A DNA stretch of 64,000 bases from the NCBI GenBank assembly GCA_965229885.1, contig CBDDJX010000002.1:310001-374000 (forward strand), in the 5' to 3' direction. The notes beneath the pieces are model-generated. The model saw only the letters and a list, made by a program, of their open reading frames with translations, was not told the DNA's origin and searched no databases. Of this stretch, positions 8,796-17,346 are shown piece by piece. Numbering within the stretch: position 1 is the first letter of the stretch; every line of letters begins with the position of its first letter. The stretch comes from DATLLJ01 sp965229885 (GTDB lineage: Bacteria > Acidobacteriota > Vicinamibacteria > Vicinamibacterales > CAVVIG01). A program made the translations under genes and the position numbers.

Positions 8796-9463
8796 GCCGG
8801 AACGACCATTCCGCTTTTCATCACGAGCCGTACGCTCGCGCGCCCGGCCAGCGGACCGTTGTGCGTCACGATCACGATCGCTGTGCCGTCCCGGTTGACG
8901 CGATCGAACAACGCGGCGACCTGCTCTCCCCTCTCGTCGTCGAGCTCACCCGTCGGCTCGTCGGCAAGGAGCAGGGCAGGGCGGTTGGCGAGGGCTCTGG
9001 CGATCGCTACCCGCTGCATCTCGCCGCCAGAAAGCTGCGACGGCAGGTGGTTCGCGCGCTCCGCCAACCCCACATATTCGAGAAGCTCGCGCGTACGCGC
9101 CACGCGCGCAGACGCCGGGCTCCGGGCCTCGGCCTGGGGGAGCTCGATGTTTTCCCACGCGGTCAACATCGGGAGCAGGAAGAACCGTTGAAACACGAAT
9201 CCGATGCGCAGGAGGCGAATGCGCGTGCGCTCGACCTCGCTGAGGCCGCCGACGTCGCGGCCCTCGAACGAGAGCGATCCGCTCGTCGCCGTGTCGACGC
9301 AGCCGAGCAGCTGCAGCAGCGTCGACTTACCGCACCCCGAGGGCCCCGTAATCGCCACGTACTCGCCTGCAGCGACGCGCATCGACACATCGCGGACCGC
9401 TTCGATCGGTCCGCCAGGCATCGGAAACAGCCGCCGGAGCTGCCGGGCGTCGACAATCGTCAT
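8792..9463 (-). CDS. ABC transporter ATPase (MacB/LolD type)
   Basis: 223 aa from ATG 9463 (MTIVDARQLRRLFPMPGGPIEA). Walker A GPSGCGKST, Q-loop FVFQRFFLLP, ABC signature LSGGEMQRV, Walker B ALLLADEPTGELD and switch His VTHNG are all present and canonical. This is the LolD/MacB/FtsE subclass that powers mechanotransmission-type exporters. The start overlaps the upstream permease stop (ATGA at 9460-9463). Longer upstream readings of this frame are out-of-frame permease sequence. Confidence 0.93.
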   Translation of the reverse strand: MTIVDARQLRRLFPMPGGPIEAVRDVSMRVAAGEYVAITGPSGCGKSTLLQLLGCVDTATSGSLSFEGRDVGGLSEVERTRIRLLRIGFVFQRFFLLPMLTAWENIELPQAEARSPASARVARTRELLEYVGLAERANHLPSQLSGGEMQRVAIARALANRPALLLADEPTGELDDERGEQVAALFDRVNRDGTAIVIVTHNGPLAGRASVRLVMKSGMVVPA

Positions 9464-10683
9464 GATCCGAGCTCGCGTCTCAGCGTAGCCGCGATGGGCA
9501 GCGTGACCGCGAGCCGTACAGGATAGAGTGCCGCCACGACACTGGTCGCAGCCAGCACCACGGCATGCAGCACGACGGCCCGCGGCTCGAAGACGAAGAA
9601 GTGCAGCTGCTCGGGGAGACCGGGCATCCGGCGAAGGAGGTGATCGAGGCCGAAGGCGAGCGCGCCGCCGAGCGGCAGCGCGATGATTCCGCCCAATCCC
9701 ACGAGCAGCGCCGATTCCCACAGCAGCATCCCGGCCACGCGCTGGCGCGAGATGCCGATGGCCCGCAGCGCGGCAATTTCCCCAAGTCGCTGGTTGACGG
9801 ACACGGTCAACAACGTGGCAACCAGCAGAAAGGTGAACACCGCGGTTGTCGTCGAGAGCACCAGCGAGATCTGACGGAAGTACGCGAACCCATGACGGTT
9901 GAATTGTTCGATCACATCCTGGTTCGAATACACGTGCAGATCCGGACGTAGGCGGGCGATGGCGGCGACCGCCGCGTCCGAACCAGTTTCCGGGTTCGAC
10001 TTGACCAGCACGACATCCGCCTCGTCGCTCGCGGGGCTAGTTTCAAGCGCATGAAAGCCTTCGAGCGTCGTCGCCACGGTGTAACCGGCGGCTTCGAAGC
10101 TGAAGTCGGCAATGCCGACGACGTGATAGCTGACCAAGGGGAGGACGGAACGCTCGCGAGGTACTCCCGCACGCACCCGCAGGACGGATCCGGGCTCTAT
10201 GCCGAAATCGCCGGCGAGCTGTCGCGTCACCACCAACGGCGGCATGGTGGCTGACCCACCGGCATCCCTGGAATCCCTGGAATTGACGTCGCGGCCGCGA
10301 ACGACCGTCCAGCCGCCTCGCGTGGACGCTTCGCTCGTGCCGAGAAAGGAGACCCATCGCTCTCGACCGTCCGGTGCGCTGGCCAACGCCTGCTCGAGGC
10401 GCACGATCGCCACGTCGTCGACCTCTGGCAGATCGCGGATGTCATCGGCCAGCTTCGCCGCGCCGACGACGGGAACCCGCAGCGTTGGAAGAGCTGCGCT
10501 GCCGGTGACCCGCACGTCGAACCCGGCGCGGTTGATCATGTCCGCGAACGAGAGCAGCAGGCCCCGCGACAGCAGCAGCATGTCGAAATTCAGCGCCGCG
10601 ATGGTCGCGACGCCGGCCACGGCCAGCGTCGTCCGCGCCTTGTAGCGCGCGGCCGTCCGCCTCGCGAGCGCGAATCCGGTCAT
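9460..10683 (-). CDS. ABC transporter permease (FtsX/MacB type)
   Basis: 407 aa. It has an N-terminal membrane segment (TTLAVAGVATIAALNFDMLLLSRG), a large MacB periplasmic core domain (residues about 45-260) and three C-terminal membrane segments typical of FtsX permeases (VFTFLLVATLLTVSV...LGEIAALRAIGISR, then LLVGLGGIIALPLGGALAFG and LHAVVLAATSVVAALYPVRLA). The start overlaps the stop of the second permease gene (10680-10683). It forms one exporter with the ATPase and the other permease. Confidence 0.9.
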   Translation of the reverse strand: MTGFALARRTAARYKARTTLAVAGVATIAALNFDMLLLSRGLLLSFADMINRAGFDVRVTGSAALPTLRVPVVGAAKLADDIRDLPEVDDVAIVRLEQALASAPDGRERWVSFLGTSEASTRGGWTVVRGRDVNSRDSRDAGGSATMPPLVVTRQLAGDFGIEPGSVLRVRAGVPRERSVLPLVSYHVVGIADFSFEAAGYTVATTLEGFHALETSPASDEADVVLVKSNPETGSDAAVAAIARLRPDLHVYSNQDVIEQFNRHGFAYFRQISLVLSTTTAVFTFLLVATLLTVSVNQRLGEIAALRAIGISRQRVAGMLLWESALLVGLGGIIALPLGGALAFGLDHLLRRMPGLPEQLHFFVFEPRAVVLHAVVLAATSVVAALYPVRLAVTLPIAATLRRELGS

Positions 10684-11540
10684 CGGCGGACGAGCGAAGC
10701 CGGAGCCTGACGCAACAGCGTCCAGGCCGCCGCCGCGCCGGTCACGATACCGACCGGCAAGGCGATGATGAGACAGCGGCCGACGATCGATGCCGTCACG
10801 CGGACGAATACGAGCGTGGTGTCGTAGCGCGCCTGGAAGAAGCGATTGATGCCGTATTGAGCGGCGGCCGCGAGCAGTACACCGAAGATCGCTCCAGCGA
10901 TCGCGACGACGATGCCCTCGACCAGAATTTCTAGAACGATAGACCGGCGGGAGATGCCGATGAGGCGAAGCATGCCGACCATGTCGCGACGCTCCTCGGC
11001 GCGGATCACCATCAGCGCCAGAAGGAATGCCGTGCTGCCGACCATCGTGACGGCGGCGATCGCGAGATGGAACCGCTCGAGGACGGCGAACGGGTCGCCT
11101 TCACGCGCCCGCGCCGTCGGCCGTGCTGCCAGTCCGACGCTTCGGCGAGCCACGTCGGCCGCAAAGCTGTCGGCGTCGGCCGGGTTGACGAGCTTGACGT
11201 TCACCGAGGTCACCGATTCGGCGGACTGCGGATCGGCGGGATTCGCCGTCAACCGAATGAGGTCCGGCAAGTGCAGGCGGGCTTCCAGGCGTTCGACGTT
11301 GAATTTCAGCGGATCGGGCGTCGGTTCGTACACGCCGGCGATTCGGAACCGCGCGGCACGCGCGCCGGCAGGATCGGCGGCGAGAAGGACGGGGTCGCCG
11401 ACGGCAAGACGCGCATTTTCGAGAAGCTGCCGCGAGATCAGGACGGATGGCGCCTCGGGTTCAACCTCGGGAGCCGATGCGCGCAGTGCGGCCGTCAGCA
11501 CGAGCAGCAGCACCCAGAGACACCTGTTCCAGAGACCCAC
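10680..11540 (-). CDS. ABC transporter permease (FtsX/MacB type), first gene of the operon
   Basis: 286 aa if started at GTG 11540 (VGLWNRCLWVLLLVLTAALRASAPEVE). The same frame stays open further upstream, but that part overlaps the divergent TonB-receptor promoter and is not membrane-permease-like. The protein has an N-terminal membrane anchor, a short MacB-like core and three C-terminal membrane segments with the FtsX motif MVGMLRLIGISRRSI. It is short for the family, mainly in the periplasmic domain; an N-terminal deletion cannot be excluded. Confidence 0.82.
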   Translation of the reverse strand: MGLWNRCLWVLLLVLTAALRASAPEVEPEAPSVLISRQLLENARLAVGDPVLLAADPAGARAARFRIAGVYEPTPDPLKFNVERLEARLHLPDLIRLTANPADPQSAESVTSVNVKLVNPADADSFAADVARRSVGLAARPTARAREGDPFAVLERFHLAIAAVTMVGSTAFLLALMVIRAEERRDMVGMLRLIGISRRSIVLEILVEGIVVAIAGAIFGVLLAAAAQYGINRFFQARYDTTLVFVRVTASIVGRCLIIALPVGIVTGAAAAWTLLRQAPASLVRR

Positions 11541-11601
11541 GAGTTGATTATGGCTGGCTACGCGCGACTTCCGATAGACCAGCGGCCAGGCAGGACTGCT
11601 C

Positions 11602-11629
11602 TTGACCGACCATTCTGGTCGGATATATG
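11602..11629 (+). promoter_or_regulatory. Sigma70-like promoter of the TonB receptor with overlapping inverted repeat
   Basis: TTGACC (11602-11607), a 16-nt spacer and TATATG (11624-11629). The spacer holds a perfect inverted repeat CCGACCATTCTGGTCGG (6-bp arms, 5-nt centre), a possible operator in addition to the Fur-like site just downstream. Confidence 0.55.
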
Positions 11630-11637
11630 CTTCCGCT

Positions 11638-14016
11638 ATGAAAGTGAGACTCAGTCTCATGTACCTGTGGCGACCCTGTGCGCACCCGCTGCTGATTACC
11701 GTTCTGCTCACGGCCCTTCGTCCGCTCGCCGCCTTCGCGGAACTCGGAATCGCGCAGGCAAACCCCTCGCGAGTCTCCATTCAAGGGCGCGTACTCGATC
11801 CGATGCGGGCGCCGATTGCCGGGGCGCGCGTTACGGCTGTGCTCGACAATCAGGGCTCAGGACCCTCGATGCTCACCGATCAGCGCGGCGAGTTCACCCT
11901 GGCCGTGGATCCGGGCCGCTACACCGTGACGGTCGTCGCAGCGGGCTTTCTGCAAGTAACCCAGAACGTCGATCCATTGCAGGATGGCGCGGTATCGCGA
12001 GAATTCGTCCTGCAGATCGCCGGCGTTCAAGAGAGCGTGACCGTCAGCGCGGCAGACGGCTACCGCGTGCCAGCCATCAGCAGCGCGACGAGGACTCCCA
12101 CGTCGTTGCTCAACGTGCCGCAATCGGTGACGATCGTCACCGAGGAGTTGATCAAAGACCAGCTCATGATGAGCATCGGAGACGTCGTGCGCTACGTCCC
12201 CGGTATCACCGCGCATCAAGGCGAGAACAATCGCGACCAGATCGTCATCCGCGGCAACAGTTCCTCCGCGGACTTCTTCCTGAACGGCGTCAGGGACGAT
12301 GTTCAGTACCACCGTGATCTCTACAACCTGGAACGCGTGGAGGCGCTGAAGGGACCGAACGCGATGATCTTCGGTCGCGGCGGCGCTGGCGGCGTCATCA
12401 ACCGCGTGACCAAGGAAGCGGGTTTTCGATCCTCGCGCGAGCTCTCGCTTCAAGGCGGGATGTACGGCCACAGGCGGTTCTCCCTCGACGTGGACGAGCC
12501 CTTCAGCGACACGATTGCATTCAGGCTGAACGGCATGTTCGAGCACTCCGACAGTTTTCGCCATGCGGTCGGGTTGGAGCGTTTCGGTGTCAGCCCGACC
12601 GTGACCATTGCGCCGAGCAACCGGACGACGATCATGCTTCGCTACGAACACCTGCACGACACGCGCACCGCGGATCGCGGCATTACGTCGTTTCAGGGAC
12701 GTCCAGCCAACGTCGATATCGGCACGTTCTACGGCAACCCGGATGCCAGTGAGGTGAAGGCACGAGTCAATCTGGGTTCGGCGACAGTGGAGCACCGATT
12801 CGGTGCCGCGACCTTCCGTAATAACACGATGGTCGCCGGCTATGACCGCTTCTACCAGAATTTCGTGCCCGGCGCGGCCACTGCAGACATGCGGCACGTG
12901 TCGCTATCTGCCTACAACAACCACCAGCCCCGCCGCAATATCTTCAATCAGACGGATCTGACCTATGTCATGTCAATTGGGCGGGTGCGGCATACACTAC
13001 TAGCGGGCGTCGAGGTGGGAAGGCAGGTCACGGACAACTTCCGAAAAACAGGATTCTTCAACAACACGGCAACTTCGATCCTGGTGCCGTTCGGCAACCC
13101 ATTAACGGACACGCCCGTCACGTTCCGGCAAAACGCCACCGACGCTGACAATCATGTATGGACCAAGGTTGCAGCGACGTACGGGCAGGATCAGATCGAG
13201 CTGCCGGGTCACGTCCAGCTGGTGGCCGGGCTCCGCTTCGATCGTTTCGATCTGCAGTATCACAACAACCGCAACGGGGACACGCTCGAGCGCCAAGACA
13301 ATCTCGTATCGCCGCGCGCAGGCGTCGTGTTCAAGCCGATCACCCCTCTCTCGGTCTATGGCACCTACAGCGTGTCGTATCTGCCCAGCTCAGGAGATCA
13401 GTTTTCGGCGCTGACGACGATTACCCAGCAGGTCAAACCTGAACGGTTCACCAACTACGAGGTGGGCGCCAAGTGGGATGTCGTCAACGACCTGTCAATC
13501 ACGACGGCTGTCTATCGACTGGACCGTACCAATACGCGATCCACCGATCCCGACGATCCGGCGCGCATCGTCCAGACGGGCAGCCAACGGACGAATGGCT
13601 ATGAGTTCGGTGTGAACGGGCGCATCGTACCGGCATGGAACATGGCGGGAGGGTATGCCTATCAGGATGCGGTCGTGACGAGCGCGACGACGGCCGCGAG
13701 AACCGGGGCTCAGGTGGGTCAGGTGCCGCACCACATGGTGTCGCTGTGGAACAACTATCAGCTCCACCCGCGGCTGAGGGCGGCTCTCGGTGTGCTCTAT
13801 CGCTCTGATATGTTCGCGACGATCGACGACACGGTCACGCTGCCCGGCTACACCCGCGTCGATGCCGCCGCGTTTCTGTCGCTCACGAAGCGACTGCGGC
13901 TGCAGGTCAATATCGAGAACATCTTCGACAACCGGTACTACATCAACGCTGACAACAACACGAACATCTCGCCAGGGTCTCCACGGACCCTTCGAATTGG
14001 CGTGACGACGTTCTAG
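11638..14016 (+). CDS. TonB-dependent siderophore receptor
   Basis: About 792 aa. A signal peptide (LLITVLLTALRPLAAFAE) is followed by an N-terminal carboxypeptidase-regulatory-like beta-sandwich (VSIQGRVLDPMRAPIAGARV), a plug domain with SLLNVPQSVTIVTEELI and NLERVEALKGPNAMIFGRG, and a 22-strand barrel ending in RIGVTTF with the terminal Phe needed for BAM assembly. The plug motifs place it with catecholate/hydroxamate siderophore receptors (FhuA/Fiu-like, TIGR01783 type). The start is ATG 11638; ATG 11659 is a credible alternative because the Fur-like box would then be wholly untranslated. It is divergent from the ABC exporter operon. Confidence 0.93.
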   Translation: MKVRLSLMYLWRPCAHPLLITVLLTALRPLAAFAELGIAQANPSRVSIQGRVLDPMRAPIAGARVTAVLDNQGSGPSMLTDQRGEFTLAVDPGRYTVTVVAAGFLQVTQNVDPLQDGAVSREFVLQIAGVQESVTVSAADGYRVPAISSATRTPTSLLNVPQSVTIVTEELIKDQLMMSIGDVVRYVPGITAHQGENNRDQIVIRGNSSSADFFLNGVRDDVQYHRDLYNLERVEALKGPNAMIFGRGGAGGVINRVTKEAGFRSSRELSLQGGMYGHRRFSLDVDEPFSDTIAFRLNGMFEHSDSFRHAVGLERFGVSPTVTIAPSNRTTIMLRYEHLHDTRTADRGITSFQGRPANVDIGTFYGNPDASEVKARVNLGSATVEHRFGAATFRNNTMVAGYDRFYQNFVPGAATADMRHVSLSAYNNHQPRRNIFNQTDLTYVMSIGRVRHTLLAGVEVGRQVTDNFRKTGFFNNTATSILVPFGNPLTDTPVTFRQNATDADNHVWTKVAATYGQDQIELPGHVQLVAGLRFDRFDLQYHNNRNGDTLERQDNLVSPRAGVVFKPITPLSVYGTYSVSYLPSSGDQFSALTTITQQVKPERFTNYEVGAKWDVVNDLSITTAVYRLDRTNTRSTDPDDPARIVQTGSQRTNGYEFGVNGRIVPAWNMAGGYAYQDAVVTSATTAARTGAQVGQVPHHMVSLWNNYQLHPRLRAALGVLYRSDMFATIDDTVTLPGYTRVDAAAFLSLTKRLRLQVNIENIFDNRYYINADNNTNISPGSPRTLRIGVTTF
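11645..11659. promoter_or_regulatory. Fur-box-like palindrome at the TonB receptor start
   Basis: TGAGACTCAGTCTCA is a perfect 7-1-7 inverted repeat of the form of the Fur box core (TGAtAATnATTaTCA, frequently TGAGAATnATTCTCA). It lies between the alternative starts at 11638 and 11659, where a repressor would block transcription of an iron-uptake receptor. Fur itself is not in the window. Confidence 0.5.
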
Positions 14017-14022
14017 CGGGAG

Positions 14023-14460
14023 CTAGTACCCGTCGCCACTACCCGGTGGCGGCGTCGGCGCCACCGAGCCGCCGACGCTGCCGACCATGCTCGGATGGTT
14101 CGTGCAGTGGAAATTGCCGTTGGTCACGGCTTTGGCCTGGCTTGATGCGCCAGGGGCGAGGCTCCCGAAATCGGCGGAGCCATCGTCAATGACGAGGTGG
14201 TGCGTGTCGACCGTGTCATTGTTCGTGAACATCACCAGGTCTCCGCTCGCCAGTTCGCACTGTACGGGGTTGGGCACGTACGATTGGTTGCCGTCCGTAC
14301 CCACGATCGAGACGGTCACTGTGGCGGGCATGGTAACTCCCGAGACGGTCACTGTGGCGGGCATGGTAACCCCGAGCGTGGTCGGTGTGTCATTGCCACC
14401 GCACCGCGCCGCCGCGACAGCTGCCGCCAATACGGTACCGAGAATGAAAGAAGATCGCAT
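14023..14460 (-). CDS. Cupredoxin-like lipoprotein/secreted copper protein
   Basis: 145 aa from ATG 14460, with a Shine-Dalgarno GGAGG upstream. A signal region (MRSSFILGTVLAAAVAAARCGG, possible lipidated Cys) is followed by a plastocyanin-like fold with the type I copper ligands: His in DTHHLVIDDG, and Cys, His, Met in FHCTNHPSMVG. It probably carries electrons or copper in the envelope. An 11-residue unit (SGVTMPATVTV) is duplicated in tandem before the domain. The stop lies only 6 nt from the stop of the convergent TonB receptor. Confidence 0.85.
   Translation of the reverse strand: MRSSFILGTVLAAAVAAARCGGNDTPTTLGVTMPATVTVSGVTMPATVTVSIVGTDGNQSYVPNPVQCELASGDLVMFTNNDTVDTHHLVIDDGSADFGSLAPGASSQAKAVTNGNFHCTNHPSMVGSVGGSVAPTPPPGSGDGY
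14311..14376. repeat. Two-copy 33-bp tandem repeat inside the cupredoxin gene
   Basis: Units at 14311-14343 and 14344-14376 are nearly identical and keep frame, duplicating VTMPATVTVSG in the linker between signal peptide and copper domain. Such near-identity suggests a recent slippage duplication. Confidence 0.85.
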
Positions 14461-14661
14461 GTCGTTTTTCCTCCAGGATATAAGCACGAAGTCTGACTTG
14501 GAGTCAAGCAAACGCCATGCCGCGCTCAGTCCCGCAGAATCAATCGCTCGCGTGCGTGGGGGTTACCGGCGGCGTAAGGGCTTTCGGAGAGCGTCAGCAT
14601 TGAGCCCTGGGCCTTGGGCCCGGAGGGTTGTTCATTCAGTAATCATAATCCCGTTCATGAT

Positions 14662-14674
14662 TGAGAATGACTCA
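14662..14674. promoter_or_regulatory. Possible Fur-like site upstream of the redoxin gene
   Basis: TGAGAATGACTCA (TGAG/CTCA arms) resembles half to two-thirds of a Fur box and lies 26 nt before the ATG at 14700. The match is partial and no clear -35/-10 pair was found, so this is a weak call. Confidence 0.35.
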
Positions 14675-14699
14675 CGAGCGGTGTACGCTGCTAACCACG

Positions 14700-15863
14700 A
14701 TGAAGCTGGCAACCCCTTCGCTTATGGCAGTCGCCTCACTTGCGGCGACACTGGTCGTGCTGGGGGGGCGGGTCCCGTCGATGCAGATCCCTGAACGCGG
14801 TCGCACGCGGGTCGATGTCGCGAAGCTCGGGCCCCAGGTGGGCGAGCGGGTTCCCGATTTCAATCTGAAGGATCAGAACGGCAAGAGCTGGACGCTCCGG
14901 TCCAGCATGGGGCCGAAGGGCGCCATGCTCGTGTTCTTCCGTTCGGCCGACTGGTGACGGTACTGCAAGACGCAGCTCGTGGAGCTGCAAAGCCGCGTTG
15001 AAGAAATCCGCCGGCAGGGCCTGAGCCTGGTGGCGATCAGCTACGATCCGCCTGAAACGCTTGCCGCGTTCACGCGGCAGCGCGGCATCACGTTTCCGCT
15101 GTTGTCGGACGTCGAGTCTTCGACCATCAAACGCTACGGCATCCTGAACACGGTCGCCATGGAGCTGGCCGGGCCCAACGCACACGATCCGGCGCTCGCC
15201 GACGACATCAAGAAGTACGTGTCGGCGACAGGGGCCACGAATGCGCGCATGGTCGGCATCGCGTTTCCGGGGACGTTCATCCTCGATCGGAACGGTCGAG
15301 TGAAGTCGCGCTTTTTCGAGGATTTCTACGTTGAGCGTAACACCGTCTCGAGCATCATCGCGCGCGGCGGCGCCACGGGAGAAGCCGTGGGCGGCATACA
15401 GGTGTCGACCGAACATCTCGAAGTCAGGACATATCCGAGCGATGCGGCTGTCGCACCGGGAAACCGAGTTGCGATTCTCTTCGACGTCACCCCGCGGCCC
15501 GGGATGCACGTCTACGCGCCCGGCGCGTCGGGATATCGCGTCGCCTCGGTGAACATGAAGCCGCAGCCGTTCGTGCGGGTGCTCCCGCTCAAGTATCCGG
15601 CGTCGGAGATCTACGTGTTCAAGCCGCTCAACGAGCGCGTTCCCGTGTACCAGAAGCCCTTCACGCTCGTTCAGGAAGTCGTCGTGGAGGGGCAACGAGA
15701 AGCGCAGGCGGCGTTTCGCGGCAAGGATTCGCTGACGCTGACTGGCACGTTCGACTATCAGGCCTGTGACGACACCGTCTGCTTCAATCCCGCCTCGGTG
15801 CCGCTGTCCTGGACGGTGACGCTGCGGCCGCTCGTGGTCGAGCGGCCGACTTCCGACCGGTAG
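14700..15863 (+). CDS. Redoxin/AhpC-like plus DsbD-alpha fusion, candidate selenoprotein (in-frame TGA at codon 86)
   Basis: 387 aa if TGA 14955-14957 is read as selenocysteine. Layout: a signal peptide or anchor (residues 1-29), an AhpC/TSA thioredoxin fold (about 40-220, GERVPDFNLKDQNGKSWTL, MLVFFRSADW-U-RYCKTQLVELQ) and a DsbD N-terminal (alpha)-like domain (about 235-387) with the redox pair C356/C361 in FDYQACDDTVCFNP. The TGA sits exactly where this family has its first active-site cysteine (WCxYC), giving a UxxC motif, and the frame is open on both sides. A hairpin of the bSECIS kind follows. Role inferred: envelope thiol/peroxide reduction. The alternative is a TGC-to-TGA nonsense mutation. 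Confidence 0.75.
14958..14995 (+). promoter_or_regulatory. bSECIS-like stem-loop just downstream of the in-frame TGA
   Basis: Perfect 7-bp stem GCAGCTC/GAGCTGC (14972-14978 and 14982-14988) with a GTG loop centred about 23 nt after the TGA. CGG 14958-14960 can pair with CCG 14993-14995 as a lower stem. Bacterial SECIS elements are hairpins immediately 3' of UGA whose apical loop contains G/GU at about this distance, recognised by SelB. Confidence 0.55.
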
Positions 15864-15978
15864 GCAATCCGCCACGCTGGAGTACAACTACAGCGCATTC
15901 GAGCTGTCCACACGTGAGTTCGTCGACTTCGCGCTCCGTGCCCCGAGGGTGACGATGCGCGTTGAGACATTCTCAAGT

Positions 15979-17346
15979 TCAGTTGATGCGGCACTTCGCG
16001 AGGTAATACGACAGCGCCCGCTGACTGATGCCCATCCGTTCCGCGGCGTCTTTCTTCACGCCGCCGGCATTCTCGATCGCGCGCCGGATGGTTTCGCGCT
16101 CCACCCACTCTCAATGTTCTGCCGGAGCCTCAGTGAGGGAAGGCCCGTCGCCTTCGGCGTCACCGCCCCGAGCGTCGAAATCGCGCGCGCGGTGATCACC
16201 GGCCCCGTCGACAGGACCACGGCGCGCTCGATGGTATTTTCCAGTCCGCGGACGTTTCCGGGCCAATCGTATTGCTGCAGCACCGCGAGGACGCCCTCGT
16301 CGAGCCGCTCGATCCGGCGCCCGATGCGGTGGGCGTGTTTGGTGACGAAATGCTCGGCGAGCCGGGAATGTCATCCCGGCGCTCGCGCAGCGGCGGGATG
16401 TGAATCGGGATGACGTTCAGGCGGTAGAAGAGGTCTTCCTGGAACCGGCCGTCGGTCACCATCTGCCGCAGATCGCGGTTCGTCGCTGCGATGACGCGCA
16501 GATCGACCCGCTCGGTTCGTTCGGCGCCGAGCGGCTCGAACTCCCGCTCCTGCAGGACGCGCAGCAGCTTGGACTGCAGCGCCGGCATCAGCGTGCCGAT
16601 CTCGTCGAGGAAAATCGACCCGCCGTCCGCGAGGGCGAACTTGCCTTTTTTATCGTCGTCGCGCCGGTGAACGCGCCCCGCACATGACCGAAGAGCTCTG
16701 ATTCGAGCAGCGCGTCGGGGATGGCCGCGCAGTTCACCTTGATGAGCGGCATGTCGCGCTGCGCACTGCGATCGTGAATGGCGCGCGCCACGAGCTCCTT
16801 GCCGGTGCCGGTCTCGCCGGCGATCAGCACCGTGCTCTTGGTGTCGGCCACGAGCTCCGCACGCTGTACGACCTCTTTCATCGCGCGGCTCTTGCCGATG
16901 ATCCCGTAGTGATCAAAATGCTCGTCGCGTTCGCTCTGGAGGTACCGGTAATCGGTGCGCAGCCGTTGGTGATCGAGCGCGCGGCGCACGACGACCAGCA
17001 GCTCGTCGATCTCGAACGGCTTCTGCAGGTAATCGAGCGCTCCCAGCTTCATCGCTTCGATCGCGCTTTCAACCGTGGCATGCGCGGTCATCATCAGGAT
17101 CTGCGGACGATCGCTCTCCGGGGTCGAGTTGACGATCTCGCGGATCAGCTCGAGGCCGCTGACGTCCGGCATGACGTTGTCCACGATGAAGAGGTCGAAC
17201 GTGCGTTCGCCGAGCAGCCGCTTCCCGTCGCGCGCCCGCGTCGTCTCGACGACCTCGTGGCCGGCCTGGCGAAGAGCACGGCCGAGCGCCTTGAGAATCT
17301 TCTCTTCATCGTCGACGAGCAGAATCGAACCGTGATGGGGCGCCAT
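15979..17346 (-). pseudogene. NtrC-type sigma54-dependent response regulator with three frameshifts
   Basis: The receiver domain (SILLVDDEEKILKALGRAL, phospho-Asp in FDLFIVDNVMPD) and AAA+ sigma54 activator domain (Walker A AGETGTGKE, GAFTGA) read in frame 1 from ATG 17346. The frame shifts near 16645-16651 (A6 run; KKGKFALADGG...FLDEIGTLMPAL), again near 16370 (LAEHFVTKHAHRIGRR...QYDWPGNVR) and again near 16110 (IExWVERETIRRAIENAGGVKKDA...RMGISQRALSYYLAKCRIN). Each step is a -1 change. The gene abuts the histidine kinase that would partner it. In an intact form it would activate sigma54 promoters. Confidence 0.85.

Noticed and set aside
11067..12317. 416-codon frame spanning the FtsX permease and the TonB receptor start
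   Set aside because: It crosses two well-supported genes and a promoter; no domain or signal is seen.
14013..14026. CTAGC-GGGA-GCTAG hairpin as a rho-independent terminator between convergent genes
   Set aside because: The stem is only 5 bp, is made by the two stop codons, and has no U-tract.
15979..17346. Programmed frameshifting as the normal expression mode of the NtrC-type gene
   Set aside because: Only the first of three frame changes has a slippery heptamer, and its kinase has lost the phospho-acceptor His, so decay is the simpler account.
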